Shown here in pieces: positions 7,301 through 14,735 of a DNA stretch of 24,742 nt. The notes under the pieces are model-generated. The model worked only from the letters and a program-made list of their open reading frames with translations, ran no database searches and was not told the origin of the DNA. Position 1 is the first letter of the stretch, and every line of letters begins with the position of its first letter. The position numbers and the translations under genes are program-made. Source of the DNA: Sulfurovum sp. (GTDB lineage: Bacteria > Campylobacterota > Campylobacteria > Campylobacterales > Sulfurovaceae); the NCBI GenBank assembly GCA_015661535.1, contig DQVY01000065.1, forward strand, positions 1 through 24,742, given 5' to 3'.

Positions 7301-8239
7301 ATGTCAAATCCATCCAATTCACAGCCAACACTTCTGAAGCAATTCCGCTCTTTTTGTTACCAAAACAACGCCACAGACTTTAAAGAAGCTATTGAGTACT
7401 TTGCAGTATTTGGAGGTATGGGCTGGACTGTCGATATGTCTAAACCATTGGAAACACTTATAGAAGAAAAGGTACTTTCAAACTATCGTTATATACATGG
7501 GGACTTAACCAAGATCACCCACTCAAAGCCCAGCTACCATGCCATGCTTACAGCCATAGCCACAGGTGACAGACGAGAGCATTCGGCTTTTAAAAAAGTG
7601 AACATAGGCAGAGAAGAGGGTGAAGAGGTGATAGACTTTCTCATAAAAGATGGTTTTTTGGTCTTTGACAAGTCTGTAGAGAAACCAGTCAATGAAAAAG
7701 ACGGCATCTCAGACAAGCTTTTATTTGTAACCCCTTTTATGCGCTTTTGGTTTGCCGTTATTTCACCTACCTATAAAAGTATCAAAGAGGGTGACTATGC
7801 GGAAGTAAAAGAGCGCTGGGCCAAAATGAAATCAGGTTTTTCTACACTCATCTATGATCAATTGATCTTAGAACTACTACAGCAAGGTCTTAAAGATACT
7901 TTTGAAGGTGACCCCATTGTCTCCATAGGCGGCTACTGGGACAGAAATGTAGAGATAGACATACTCATAAAAAGAAAATCAGGTACGCTCATCGCCGGTT
8001 TGACAAAATACGCAAAGTCTAAAGCAAGTAAAAGTGATCTGACAAAATTAAAAGAAAAATGCAAGCAGGCAGAACTTCCTGTGGAAAGTTTTATTATTTT
8101 CTCTAAAAATAAATTTTCATCCGAACTCAAAAAAGAGAAAGGTGAAAAGCTACAACTGCTTTCCCTGCGTAATCTTGCCGCGCTTCTTTCCAATTTAAAT
8201 GAAAAAGACCTCCTTATTTATAGCAATAAAAAGTATTAA
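7301..8239 (+). CDS. DUF234-domain protein with PD-(D/E)XK-like C-terminus
   Basis: 312 aa. DUF234 is usually the C-terminal part of archaeal-type STAND-like ATPases, but here the ATPase is missing. Residues about 10-125 look like winged-helix segments (EEGEEVIDFLIKDGFLV). Residues 140-180 hold the DUF234-like FVTPFMRFWFAVISP stretch. Residues 200-290 resemble a PD-(D/E)XK nuclease fold: GGYWDRNVEIDIL with D214, E218 and D220, then GLTKYAKSK with K236 and K239. Start ATG 7301 follows AAGG in TTTAAGGTACACTC. Stand-alone DUF234 proteins are known in Campylobacterota but their function is not established. Nuclease activity is only a structural guess. Confidence 0.75.
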   Translation: MSNPSNSQPTLLKQFRSFCYQNNATDFKEAIEYFAVFGGMGWTVDMSKPLETLIEEKVLSNYRYIHGDLTKITHSKPSYHAMLTAIATGDRREHSAFKKVNIGREEGEEVIDFLIKDGFLVFDKSVEKPVNEKDGISDKLLFVTPFMRFWFAVISPTYKSIKEGDYAEVKERWAKMKSGFSTLIYDQLILELLQQGLKDTFEGDPIVSIGGYWDRNVEIDILIKRKSGTLIAGLTKYAKSKASKSDLTKLKEKCKQAELPVESFIIFSKNKFSSELKKEKGEKLQLLSLRNLAALLSNLNEKDLLIYSNKKY

Positions 8240-8258
8240 ATTTAAATTTCAAACATGT

Positions 8259-8264
8259 TATAAT
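8259..8264 (+). promoter_or_regulatory. Extended -10 promoter of the DUF4389 gene
   Basis: TGTTATAAT, with its hexamer at 8259-8264, lies about 20 bases before ATG 8285. A short leader with AAAAAGGAT as ribosome-binding site follows. It suggests that the small membrane protein is transcribed on its own. Confidence 0.55.
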
Positions 8265-8284
8265 CAATAAAAAGGATCGTTTTC

Positions 8285-8563
8285 ATGGAAGAAATAGAAG
8301 TAGAAGAAGCTCCCAGACCAAGTTTTGATAGAATTTTATATACAATTCTCTATCTGATCATAGGCAGGTTTATCTCTATGGTCCTTTTTGTGATCACCAT
8401 TACGCAGTTTATCTATAGTTGGCTGGGAGATGAACCCAATGACAAAATTTTGATATTTACAGAAGGTATGGCAGAATATACCAAACAACTTGTAGAATAT
8501 GTAGGCTTTAACACCAATACCAAACCATGGCCAATAGGTGATTGGCCTAGCAAAGAGGATTAA
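8285..8563 (+). CDS. DUF4389 family membrane protein
   Basis: 92 aa. An acidic N-terminus (MEEIEVEEAPRPSFDR) precedes one long hydrophobic stretch, about 17-47, that could hold one or two membrane helices. A conserved DEPNDKILIF..GMAEYTKQLVEYVGFNT..KPWPIGDWP tail follows. This tail, with the final P-W/F-P-(x)2-DWP motif, is typical of DUF4389 proteins, many of which carry lipid-metabolism-like labels without known function. Start ATG 8285 is preceded by AAGGAT. It converges with the TRAP-binding-protein gene. Confidence 0.8.
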   Translation: MEEIEVEEAPRPSFDRILYTILYLIIGRFISMVLFVITITQFIYSWLGDEPNDKILIFTEGMAEYTKQLVEYVGFNTNTKPWPIGDWPSKED

Positions 8564-8584
8564 GGTATCAATCTCTGGCCTTAA
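8560..8584. terminator. Weak bidirectional stem-loop between convergent genes
   Basis: TTAAGG (8560-8565) and CCTTAA (8579-8584) can form a 6-bp stem with a 13-base loop spanning both stop codons of the convergent DUF4389 and TRAP genes. There is no T-run on either side, so an intrinsic terminator is only a possibility. Confidence 0.25.
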
Positions 8585-9678
8585 CTCCGTATATTTAAAA
8601 AATTTCTTGTACTGATGTCATCGTAAGGCTTGTTTAGGGCATAAAAGGTTTCATAACTCTGCAAGACACGTTTAAAGTCAGCACTTTTTTTACTCTCCTC
8701 TGCCAAGACTTCAGACAATGCGACTTTGGCTGCATCCATCATCTCTTTAGGAAATGTTTTTACCTTTACATTGGAAGGAAGTACTTGCAGTGCTTTGGCA
8801 TTTTTGTATCTGAACTCTTGAAGCATTGTGCCTGTCATCTCTTCACTTGCAGCTGTGATGATGGCTCTGTGCTCATCACTTAACTTTTCCCAGCGTGCCT
8901 TATTAAAGGTGATTTCCAAAATACTTCCCGGCTCATGCCAGCCTGTGTAGTAGTAGTCAGCTGCTTTAGCAAAGCCCATCATGCTGTCCAGGGCAGGTCC
9001 TACCCACTCTGTTGCATCTATGGTACCGCGTTCCAAAGCTGTGTATATCTCTCCCGCAGGAAGGAGTACAGGGTTCACACCCAGTTTTTTCATCACTTCT
9101 CCCCCAAGCCCGGGAATACGCATTTTTAAACCTTTAAGATCTGCTAGGCTATCAATAGGTTTTTTAAACCACCCGCCCATTTGAGGACCTGTGGTTCCCC
9201 CTATAAGCGGGTAAAGGTTAAACTTCGCATACAATTCACGCCATAGGTCATAACCGCCGCCAAATTTCATCCAGGTGATCATCTCTTCCGAAGTTAAACC
9301 AAGGGGCATACCGCCAAAAATACTAAAAGCAGGGTTTTTCCCTTTCCAGTAGTAGACTCCCGAATGAAACGCATCTATCTGTGCTGCAGATGTAGCATCA
9401 AACACTTGCAGGGCAGGGACTAAAATATTTTTAGGAAATACTTTTATCTCCAAAGAGCCACCAGAGAGTTCAAAACAGCGTTTGGCAAAGGTATCAACCC
9501 CTGTACCCATAATGGGAAAATGTGCAGGCCAGGATGTCGCTAATTTCAGGGTGACTTTTTTCCTCTTTTTTCCTGGAAGAGAACCCTCTTCAGATACTTC
9601 TTCTGCTCTATGACAGGCACTTGCAGCCAAGGCAGTAGCCCCCAGTGCTGTAGTGGTTAAAAAATCTCTTCTTTTCAT
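8581..9678 (-). CDS. TRAP transporter solute-binding protein (DctP/TakP family)
   Basis: 365 aa. The N-terminus MKRRDFLTTTALGATALAAS carries a twin-arginine motif followed by a lipobox-like ASAC (C22), so a Tat-exported lipoprotein is likely. The mature part is a DctP-family TRAP receptor. Visible features are LATSWPAHFP at 46, GLKMRIPGLGGEV with R187 (the conserved Arg that binds the substrate carboxylate), LPAGEIYTALERGTIDATEWVGP, and YYYTGWHEPG, which points to the TakP/SmoM subgroup binding 2-oxo acids or similar carboxylates. No DctQ or DctM membrane subunit lies in the window. Ribosome-binding site AAAGGG precedes ATG 9678. It sits 29 bases downstream of the haemoglobin gene, possibly co-transcribed. 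Confidence 0.92.
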   Translation of the reverse strand: MKRRDFLTTTALGATALAASACHRAEEVSEEGSLPGKKRKKVTLKLATSWPAHFPIMGTGVDTFAKRCFELSGGSLEIKVFPKNILVPALQVFDATSAAQIDAFHSGVYYWKGKNPAFSIFGGMPLGLTSEEMITWMKFGGGYDLWRELYAKFNLYPLIGGTTGPQMGGWFKKPIDSLADLKGLKMRIPGLGGEVMKKLGVNPVLLPAGEIYTALERGTIDATEWVGPALDSMMGFAKAADYYYTGWHEPGSILEITFNKARWEKLSDEHRAIITAASEEMTGTMLQEFRYKNAKALQVLPSNVKVKTFPKEMMDAAKVALSEVLAEESKKSADFKRVLQSYETFYALNKPYDDISTRNFLNIRS

Positions 9679-9707
9679 GGGTTTACCCTTTATATTTGTG
9701 AAGACAC

Positions 9708-10118
9708 TTACAAAAAAGTCAGCGTGTCGTTTTTCATTTTTTGACTGAGTCTTTCTATAAATTCTTCTGCGTAAGACTCTCCTTTTTCTTTAAAGAGTAC
9801 CGCAACATCAGGCTCATAGAGCTCTTTTGCTGTTTCTGTAAAAAGATCGACCCATGGTTTAAAATACTCCATTTTTAAATTCGGAATTGTAAAATGAGGT
9901 CCAAAAGGATCTCCGTTATACGCCTTTTCATTCAAAAAGACTGAATCCCAGAAATTGACCAAAAGTGCTATATGCTCTGTCCACTCTTCATCGTGCATAT
10001 CATCGCCAAATTCTGTTTCAAAAATGAAGCCTATATCTTTATCGTTTAAAGCCCTTTCATAAAACAGGGTAGTCATCTGTTTAAGGTTTTCTCTTGTAAT
10101 GCTGTCGTAGAGTTTCAG
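9708..10118 (-). CDS. Group III truncated haemoglobin (probable CTG start)
   Basis: The first ATG (10076) gives 122 aa, but the frame continues upstream in family-like sequence: KLYDSITRENLKQ precedes MTTLFYERAL. This lines up with the N-terminus of C. jejuni Ctb (MKFETINQESIAKLMEIFYEK). The only sensible initiator is CTG at 10116-10118, six bases after AAAGGA (10125-10130), giving 136 aa; ATG 10076 has no ribosome-binding site. With that numbering the haem-pocket residues are Tyr B10 Y20, distal H49 (EEWTEH), proximal H75 (PHFTIP) and Trp G8 W89 (FKPWVDLF). Group III globins bind O2 and NO, and Ctb is linked to nitrosative stress and oxygen handling. An extended -10 lies just upstream. Haemoglobin identity is secure; the start codon is inferred. 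Confidence 0.88.
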   Translation of the reverse strand: MKLYDSITRENLKQMTTLFYERALNDKDIGFIFETEFGDDMHDEEWTEHIALLVNFWDSVFLNEKAYNGDPFGPHFTIPNLKMEYFKPWVDLFTETAKELYEPDVAVLFKEKGESYAEEFIERLSQKMKNDTLTFL

Positions 10119-10135
10119 AGTTGATCCTTTATCTT

Positions 10136-10151
10136 ATTTCATGAAATTATA
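10136..10151 (-). promoter_or_regulatory. Promoter and palindrome before the truncated haemoglobin
   Basis: On the minus strand TGCTATAAT (hexamer at 10146-10151) is an extended -10. It runs into a perfect 12-base palindrome, ATTTCATGAAAT (10136-10147), covering the expected transcription start, where a repressor could bind. It does not resemble the FNR-like TTAAC-N4-GTTAA site used by NssR in Campylobacter. Confidence 0.45.
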
Positions 10152-10226
10152 GCAAAAACTTCAAAAATCTAGCAAATATTAATGTAGCTAAAGTACCATA
10201 GAGTCTATAGAAAACAAGGAGAAATA

Positions 10227-10865
10227 ATGCACTGTCACATTTGCAATAAAAGCACAAAATCATTTGTACATGAAAAAACAAATATCAGATACTATTATTG
10301 TAAAAATTGTGCATATATATTTAAATCCCCAGAGTTGTATCAGGACTTCACGTTGCAAAAAGAGCGTTACAATCTGCATACCAATGATGAGAATGATGCA
10401 GGGTACAAAGCCTATTTTCAACGTTTTTTAGACTTTACCCTGCCATTAGTTGGTCCCGTGAAAACAGCTTTGGATTTTGGATGCGGGGCTAGTTCTATTT
10501 TGTCAACTATGTTAGGAGAGAATGGGATTGAATGTGCGTATTACGATCCTATTTATCATCCGGATACACTGGATGATAGTAAAAAATATGAACTCATTGT
10601 ATCTACAGAGGTTTTTGAGCACTTACATCAGCCCAAAGAAGTCTTTTTAACCTTATTAAAACATTTAAAAAAGGATGGGTTTTTGGCCATTCAGACACAA
10701 TTTCATCCGAACAATGAAGAAGATTTTAAAAAATGGTATTACCATCAAGACCCTACACATATCGTCTTTTTTACCGCAGATACTTTTAGGGTATTAGCCA
10801 AAGATCATGGCTGTACCTTTTTAGCTGACAATGGTAAAAATATGCTGCTCATACAAAAAAATTAA
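10227..10865 (+). CDS. Class I SAM-dependent methyltransferase with N-terminal zinc ribbon
   Basis: 212 aa. The N-terminus has a CxxC...CxxC zinc ribbon (C3, C6, C25, C28), followed by a Rossmann-fold methyltransferase. Motif I is ALDFGCGASS at 81-90, and the acidic post-I/motif II region is YELIVSTEVFEHLHQP at 121-136. The layout resembles Methyltransf_23 proteins, some of which act on sugars or small metabolites; the substrate is not deducible. The ribosome-binding site is AAGGAG before ATG 10227. It is divergent from the haemoglobin gene, and its last four bases overlap the stop of the convergent Mur-like gene. Confidence 0.85.
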   Translation: MHCHICNKSTKSFVHEKTNIRYYYCKNCAYIFKSPELYQDFTLQKERYNLHTNDENDAGYKAYFQRFLDFTLPLVGPVKTALDFGCGASSILSTMLGENGIECAYYDPIYHPDTLDDSKKYELIVSTEVFEHLHQPKEVFLTLLKHLKKDGFLAIQTQFHPNNEEDFKKWYYHQDPTHIVFFTADTFRVLAKDHGCTFLADNGKNMLLIQKN

Positions 10866-11842
10866 AAGAGCGTATACTCTTCTTTGATCGTATTTAAAAT
10901 ACTTTTGTCCGCATTATAGACAAATGCATAATTAAAGTGAATGGTTTTCAGCAGTTCACGTACTTCATCTTCATCTTTAAACCAATGCGGGTGGTCTATG
11001 CCGGGTACTTTTGTTTTTGGCGGTGTCAAAACAATACTTTTTACCCACATATTCGATCGCATCACATATTCTCTTGCTTTACTGATGTCAGGGAGATTGT
11101 CTGTAAATATCACTACCTGGTCACTTTTACTTGCCTGTGTACTGCGTAGTTTGGTATCGATGAAAACCGGTAAAAAGTGTTTGGTATATTTGATACGGTC
11201 CATAGTATAAGGCATATCATGCACGTTACAAAAGTCTACCGCACGCAAAAGATACTCTAAATGAAAAGGTATAAGCTCTTTTTCCTGGTACAGGAAGCCA
11301 TCTACTTTAAACGTACTTTTAAAGAGGGTATCTGAAACAAGATAACCGTCCACTTCTCTGTTGATCTTTTCTATGTCCGGCTGAATAAGCTGCATAAGTT
11401 CTTTGTTCGTACCTACAAAAAGTGTACCGTCAGAGTTCAGTATCTGCTCAAACGATTTCCGCCAATCATTGGCTACAAAAGAGATATTTCCCTTATGTTT
11501 AATGATCAGTTTCAAAAAGGTAAGTTCATGCTCCAAGAGTAAATAAAACTTTACCTCTTTTTTAAGGATCACATAACGTATGAGCTTAAAGGCAGCGAGT
11601 TTTATATCTGAAACTTTTATCCATGCTATTTCATCATCATGTTTTACAATAGTTTCATCATCATAAATGATCGCATAGGCACCATTGGCTATGGCCTGGT
11701 CAATCTCTTCTTGGTTTGAGGAGAAAAAAAGGTCACCATGTTCAACTTTTGACTGATAAACTGTAGCTGATTCAATGGCTTGGACAGAAGGGGTATTTGT
11801 AAGTACACCTTCTGTTAAATTAATAATGTCTTCTATTTTCAT
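10862..11842 (-). CDS. Mur-ligase-like orphan protein downstream of metG
   Basis: 326 aa. Residues about 1-90 resemble the N-terminal domain of Mur ligases: a variable stretch, then VEHGDLFFSSNQEEIDQAIANGAYAIIYDDE, comparable to the GDLF...A...GA.A pattern of MurE/MurF. The ATP-binding GTNGKT motif expected next is absent; the nearest text is GTLFVGTNKE, which lacks the P-loop Lys-Thr. The C-terminal third (QVVIFTDNLPDISKAREYV, then VKSIVLTPP) looks like a nucleotide-free alpha/beta domain. It follows metG with two bases between stop and start, so it is in the same operon. It may be a degenerate Mur-family protein with a non-catalytic role; function unknown. Confidence 0.7.
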   Translation of the reverse strand: MKIEDIINLTEGVLTNTPSVQAIESATVYQSKVEHGDLFFSSNQEEIDQAIANGAYAIIYDDETIVKHDDEIAWIKVSDIKLAAFKLIRYVILKKEVKFYLLLEHELTFLKLIIKHKGNISFVANDWRKSFEQILNSDGTLFVGTNKELMQLIQPDIEKINREVDGYLVSDTLFKSTFKVDGFLYQEKELIPFHLEYLLRAVDFCNVHDMPYTMDRIKYTKHFLPVFIDTKLRSTQASKSDQVVIFTDNLPDISKAREYVMRSNMWVKSIVLTPPKTKVPGIDHPHWFKDEDEVRELLKTIHFNYAFVYNADKSILNTIKEEYTLF

Positions 11843-11844
11843 AT

Positions 11845-13794
11845 TTATCCTATGGGTGTCCCAGCCGTTTTTGGCTTTTCAGGACGGATCATACAGAGTC
11901 CGTTTTCATCTTTGGCTGCTAGAAGCATACCTTGACTTAAGAGTCCCATCAATTTAGCAGGCTTGAGGTTTGCAACGACACAGACCTGCGTATTTAACAT
12001 ATCTTCTGCGGAGTACCACTCTTTAATACCTGCAACCACCTGTCTTGGTTCTGCTTCGCCGACATCGACCTGAAGTAAAAGAAGTTTTTTGCTTTTAGGC
12101 ACTTCTTCTGCCTGAACAACCGTACCTACTTTAAGTGACGTTTGGAAAAACTGGTCTATGCCTATAAGTGCAATACCTTCAGCTTCGACAGCTTCAGCCA
12201 CCTTTGTTTTTTTCTTTTTCTCTTCAACTTTTTTATCTACAGGTTCCATTTGCTCTAAACGAGGTTCTTCTATACGAGGGAAAAGAGGGTCGATCTTTTC
12301 TAAAGTAAAAGGTGCTAAAAGGTCAGTTCCTTTTGCCAGTGTTTTCCAACTCTCATTGTCTATAGTAAAATGTAAAGCATTGGAGATCTTTGTACATACT
12401 TCTGGCATAACAGGGTAAAGCATGACTGAAACTTTTGCCAAGATAGCAGAAATAAGGCCATTGAGTGCCATGGCTTCCTCTTCCTTGCCTTCTTTCATGA
12501 GTGTCCAAGGCTGGTACATGTCAATGGCTTTGTTGGCTACAGTCAGTGGTCTCCAGAGTTCTTCAAGGTAACGGTGGATCTGCATTTCAAAAAGAAGAGG
12601 TTCCAGTTTGTCTAAAGAAGCATGCACTTCGTCAAGCTCACTCTGGTAATATTTTGCCACATTAGAAGAGTCCACTTTGCCTTCAAAGTATTTTCCGGAC
12701 ATACCAATCACACGGTTAAGCAGGTTTCCAAGGTCGTTACCCAAGTCAGAGTTAATACGGTCAATGAGTGCTTTTTGTGAAAAGTCACCATCCCCGCCAA
12801 AAGGCACTTCTCTAAGCATAAAGTAACGGAAATTGTCTAAACCATAGGCATCAGCTACTTCTCTGGGGTTCACAACATTGCCTTTAGATTTAGACATTTT
12901 TTCACCGTCACGCGTCCACCAGCCATGAGCAGCTATATGTTTAGGTAAAGGCAGGTCAAGACTCATAAGGAAAGCAGGCCAGTAGATAGCATGGAAACGC
13001 AAGATATCTTTACCGATAAGCTGTACACGGGCAGGCCAATAGTCCATGTTGGCATCATCAGTACCGTAACCCAGTGCCGTTACATAGTTCATAAGCGCAT
13101 CAAGCCATACATACATCACATGTTTAGGGTCATTGAGATCTTCCGGAAGTTTTACACCCCAGTCAAAAGAGGTTCTAGTAATGGAGAGGTCAGTAAGTCC
13201 GCCTTCCACAAAACGGATTACTTCATTTCTTTTGGAACGAGGCAAGATAAAGTCCGGATGCTCTTCATAGTACTGAAGCAGTTTGTCTTGATAGTTGGAA
13301 AGTCTAAAGAAATAAGACTCTTCTTCAACTACGGTAGTGCTTTTCCCGCACTCAGGACAAAACTCATCATCTACAAGCTGTATAGAAGGGAAAAAGGTTT
13401 CACAAGAGATACAGTAATGCCCTTTGTAGGTATCTTTATAAATGTCACCATTCTTATGCATTGTTGAAAAGGCTTTTTGTACCCCTTTCATATGGTCCGC
13501 ATCGGTAGTACGGATGAATTTATCGTAAGAGATATCAAAATCATCCCAGAGGTTTTTAAAGGTTGCAGAGATCTCATCGGCATATACTTGTGTACTTTTC
13601 CCTCTGGCTTTGGCGGCTTCTTCTATCTTCTGTCCGTGTTCGTCAGTACCGGTAAGAAAATACGTATCAAGTCCGGAAAGACGTGAGTAACGTGCAAGTG
13701 TATCTGCAATAATCGTTGTGTAGGCATGACCAATATGGGCAATGTCATTTACATAATAAATAGGGGTTGTAATATAGGCTTTTTCGCAAGACAT
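11845..13794 (-). CDS. metG: Methionyl-tRNA synthetase
   Basis: 649 aa, a class Ia synthetase that charges tRNA-Met. HIGH is at 20-23 (DIAHIGHAYTT) and KMSKS at 299-303 (DGEKMSKSKGN). The connective peptide has two CxxC pairs (C128/C131 and C146/C149) that can bind zinc. The anticodon-binding helical domain spans about 365-500. After a Lys/Glu-rich linker comes a C-terminal Trbp111/EMAP-like tRNA-binding domain (about 548-649, LKVGTVVQAEEVPKSKKLLLLQVDVG), which usually serves dimerisation. The ribosome-binding site is AAGGAACACTC before ATG 13794. First gene of a two-gene run with the Mur-like protein. Confidence 0.97.
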   Translation of the reverse strand: MSCEKAYITTPIYYVNDIAHIGHAYTTIIADTLARYSRLSGLDTYFLTGTDEHGQKIEEAAKARGKSTQVYADEISATFKNLWDDFDISYDKFIRTTDADHMKGVQKAFSTMHKNGDIYKDTYKGHYCISCETFFPSIQLVDDEFCPECGKSTTVVEEESYFFRLSNYQDKLLQYYEEHPDFILPRSKRNEVIRFVEGGLTDLSITRTSFDWGVKLPEDLNDPKHVMYVWLDALMNYVTALGYGTDDANMDYWPARVQLIGKDILRFHAIYWPAFLMSLDLPLPKHIAAHGWWTRDGEKMSKSKGNVVNPREVADAYGLDNFRYFMLREVPFGGDGDFSQKALIDRINSDLGNDLGNLLNRVIGMSGKYFEGKVDSSNVAKYYQSELDEVHASLDKLEPLLFEMQIHRYLEELWRPLTVANKAIDMYQPWTLMKEGKEEEAMALNGLISAILAKVSVMLYPVMPEVCTKISNALHFTIDNESWKTLAKGTDLLAPFTLEKIDPLFPRIEEPRLEQMEPVDKKVEEKKKKTKVAEAVEAEGIALIGIDQFFQTSLKVGTVVQAEEVPKSKKLLLLQVDVGEAEPRQVVAGIKEWYSAEDMLNTQVCVVANLKPAKLMGLLSQGMLLAAKDENGLCMIRPEKPKTAGTPIG

Positions 13795-13898
13795 GAGTGT
13801 TCCTTAAACAAATGAGTTTGTAGAGTATTTTAGGAAGATATTTTAACTAAATAGTGCTGTGTTTTGGGTGATTTTATGAAATTATAAATTTGTATGGT

Positions 13899-13942
13899 TA
13901 TAATATTCTACTTAATTATTACCGCAGCAATGAATAATTAAG
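13899..13942 (+). promoter_or_regulatory. Promoter with a perfect 10-base inverted repeat at the transcript start
   Basis: TATAAT at 13899-13904 is followed, where transcription should start, by a perfect inverted repeat: CTTAATTATT at 13911-13920 and AATAATTAAG at 13933-13942, with a 12-base loop ACCGCAGCAATG. Ribosome-binding site AAAGG and ATG 13964 follow. It could be a 5' mRNA-stabilising hairpin or an operator. Confidence 0.5.
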
Positions 13943-13963
13943 GATAAGTACAAAGGTAACAAG

Positions 13964-14464
13964 ATGGGTGATGAGAACAAAAACATGCATACGCTTCAGG
14001 AAAAAGAAAACTATACTGAAGAAGAAAAAAAACAGATCATGGAAAGGTTGAATGAAGAGAGGCTTATTCATCAACGAGTCAGAGAGAGACTCGACGGTAA
14101 GATAAATAACTATACCGAAGAGGAAAAAAGCCAAATTTTAAACATTCTTAACGAACAGAGACTGAGTAAACAAAAACGTGAAGAGATCAAAAAGAAGCGT
14201 CTTGAAAATAAAAAGGTCTATACTTTTGGTTCAAAAAGATTTTATAAATTCAAAAAGATGGAAAGAGAATACCTTATAGAGACCAAAGAGTGTGAAGATC
14301 TTTCAAGTAGACCAAAGCTTATCTCTCTCTATTACAGGACCTTTGAAGAGCTAAAAAAGAAAGAAGTACTCATTAAAACAGAGATCTATTCAGAGTACTT
14401 CTTCATCTCCTACAACCCTATACGGGTATACTTCAAGACCTATGCACTTGAAGATGAAAAATAA
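13964..14464 (+). CDS. Charged coiled-coil-like protein with an internal repeat (166 aa)
   Basis: 166 aa, very rich in Lys and Glu, no signal peptide or membrane segment. A 23-residue unit occurs twice with a period of 33 residues (16-38 and 49-71), each beginning NYTEEEK and continuing to LNE-x-RL. Residues 70-95 are strongly basic (KREEIKKKRLENKK). The C-terminal half (about 85-166) alternates aromatic and charged residues and looks like a small beta-rich domain (YFFISYNPIRVYFKTYAL). Ribosome-binding site AAAGGTAACAAG precedes ATG 13964. It lies with the GIY-YIG gene on the plus strand inside an otherwise minus-strand conserved block. I do not recognise the family; the basic middle suggests nucleic-acid contact, as inference only. 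Confidence 0.75.
   Translation: MGDENKNMHTLQEKENYTEEEKKQIMERLNEERLIHQRVRERLDGKINNYTEEEKSQILNILNEQRLSKQKREEIKKKRLENKKVYTFGSKRFYKFKKMEREYLIETKECEDLSSRPKLISLYYRTFEELKKKEVLIKTEIYSEYFFISYNPIRVYFKTYALEDEK
14009..14176 (+). repeat. Two-copy internal coding repeat
   Basis: Copies at 14009-14077 and 14108-14176 encode matching 23-residue units with about 15 identical positions. The DNA copies differ at many third positions (ACTGAAGAAGAA versus ACCGAAGAGGAA), so the duplication is old and the amino-acid pattern has been kept. Confidence 0.75.
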
Positions 14465-14472
14465 AATTTTAG

Positions 14473-14727
14473 ATGTACTATGTCTATATTGTGGAGTGTG
14501 CAGATGAAACACTCTATACCGGTATAGCTACAGAATTGGCACGTCGTGTGGAAGAGCATAACAGTTCAGAAAAAGGGGCTAAATACACACGTGTCAGAAG
14601 ACCTGTCACCTTGGTCTACAGTGAAGAATACCCCGACAGAAGCACTGCTTCCAAACGGGAATATGAGATAAAAAAGAAGATGAACCGGGCGCAGAAGTTG
14701 AAGCTGATCGCTTCTGCTTCTGCTTAA
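14473..14727 (+). CDS. GIY-YIG nuclease-like protein (YhbQ/UPF0213 type)
   Basis: 84 aa forming a single GIY-YIG domain: YVY at 3-5, YTG at 15-17, the conserved Arg in ELARRVEEH (24-25) and the catalytic Glu at 63 (SKREYEIKK). Length and the ending KMNRAQKLKLI match the UPF0213/COG2827 family, whose E. coli member YhbQ has been reported to act on DNA. Start ATG 14473 is eight bases after the upstream gene and has no strong ribosome-binding site, so coupling is likely. The last codons come from a GCTTCT triplet (ASASA end). It converges with the 65-aa gene. Confidence 0.9.
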   Translation: MYYVYIVECADETLYTGIATELARRVEEHNSSEKGAKYTRVRRPVTLVYSEEYPDRSTASKREYEIKKKMNRAQKLKLIASASA

Positions 14728-14735
14728 GGGCACCT

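Noticed and set aside
12991..13467. 158-aa plus-strand open frame
   Set aside because: Antisense to the catalytic core of metG; composition typical of a shadow frame.
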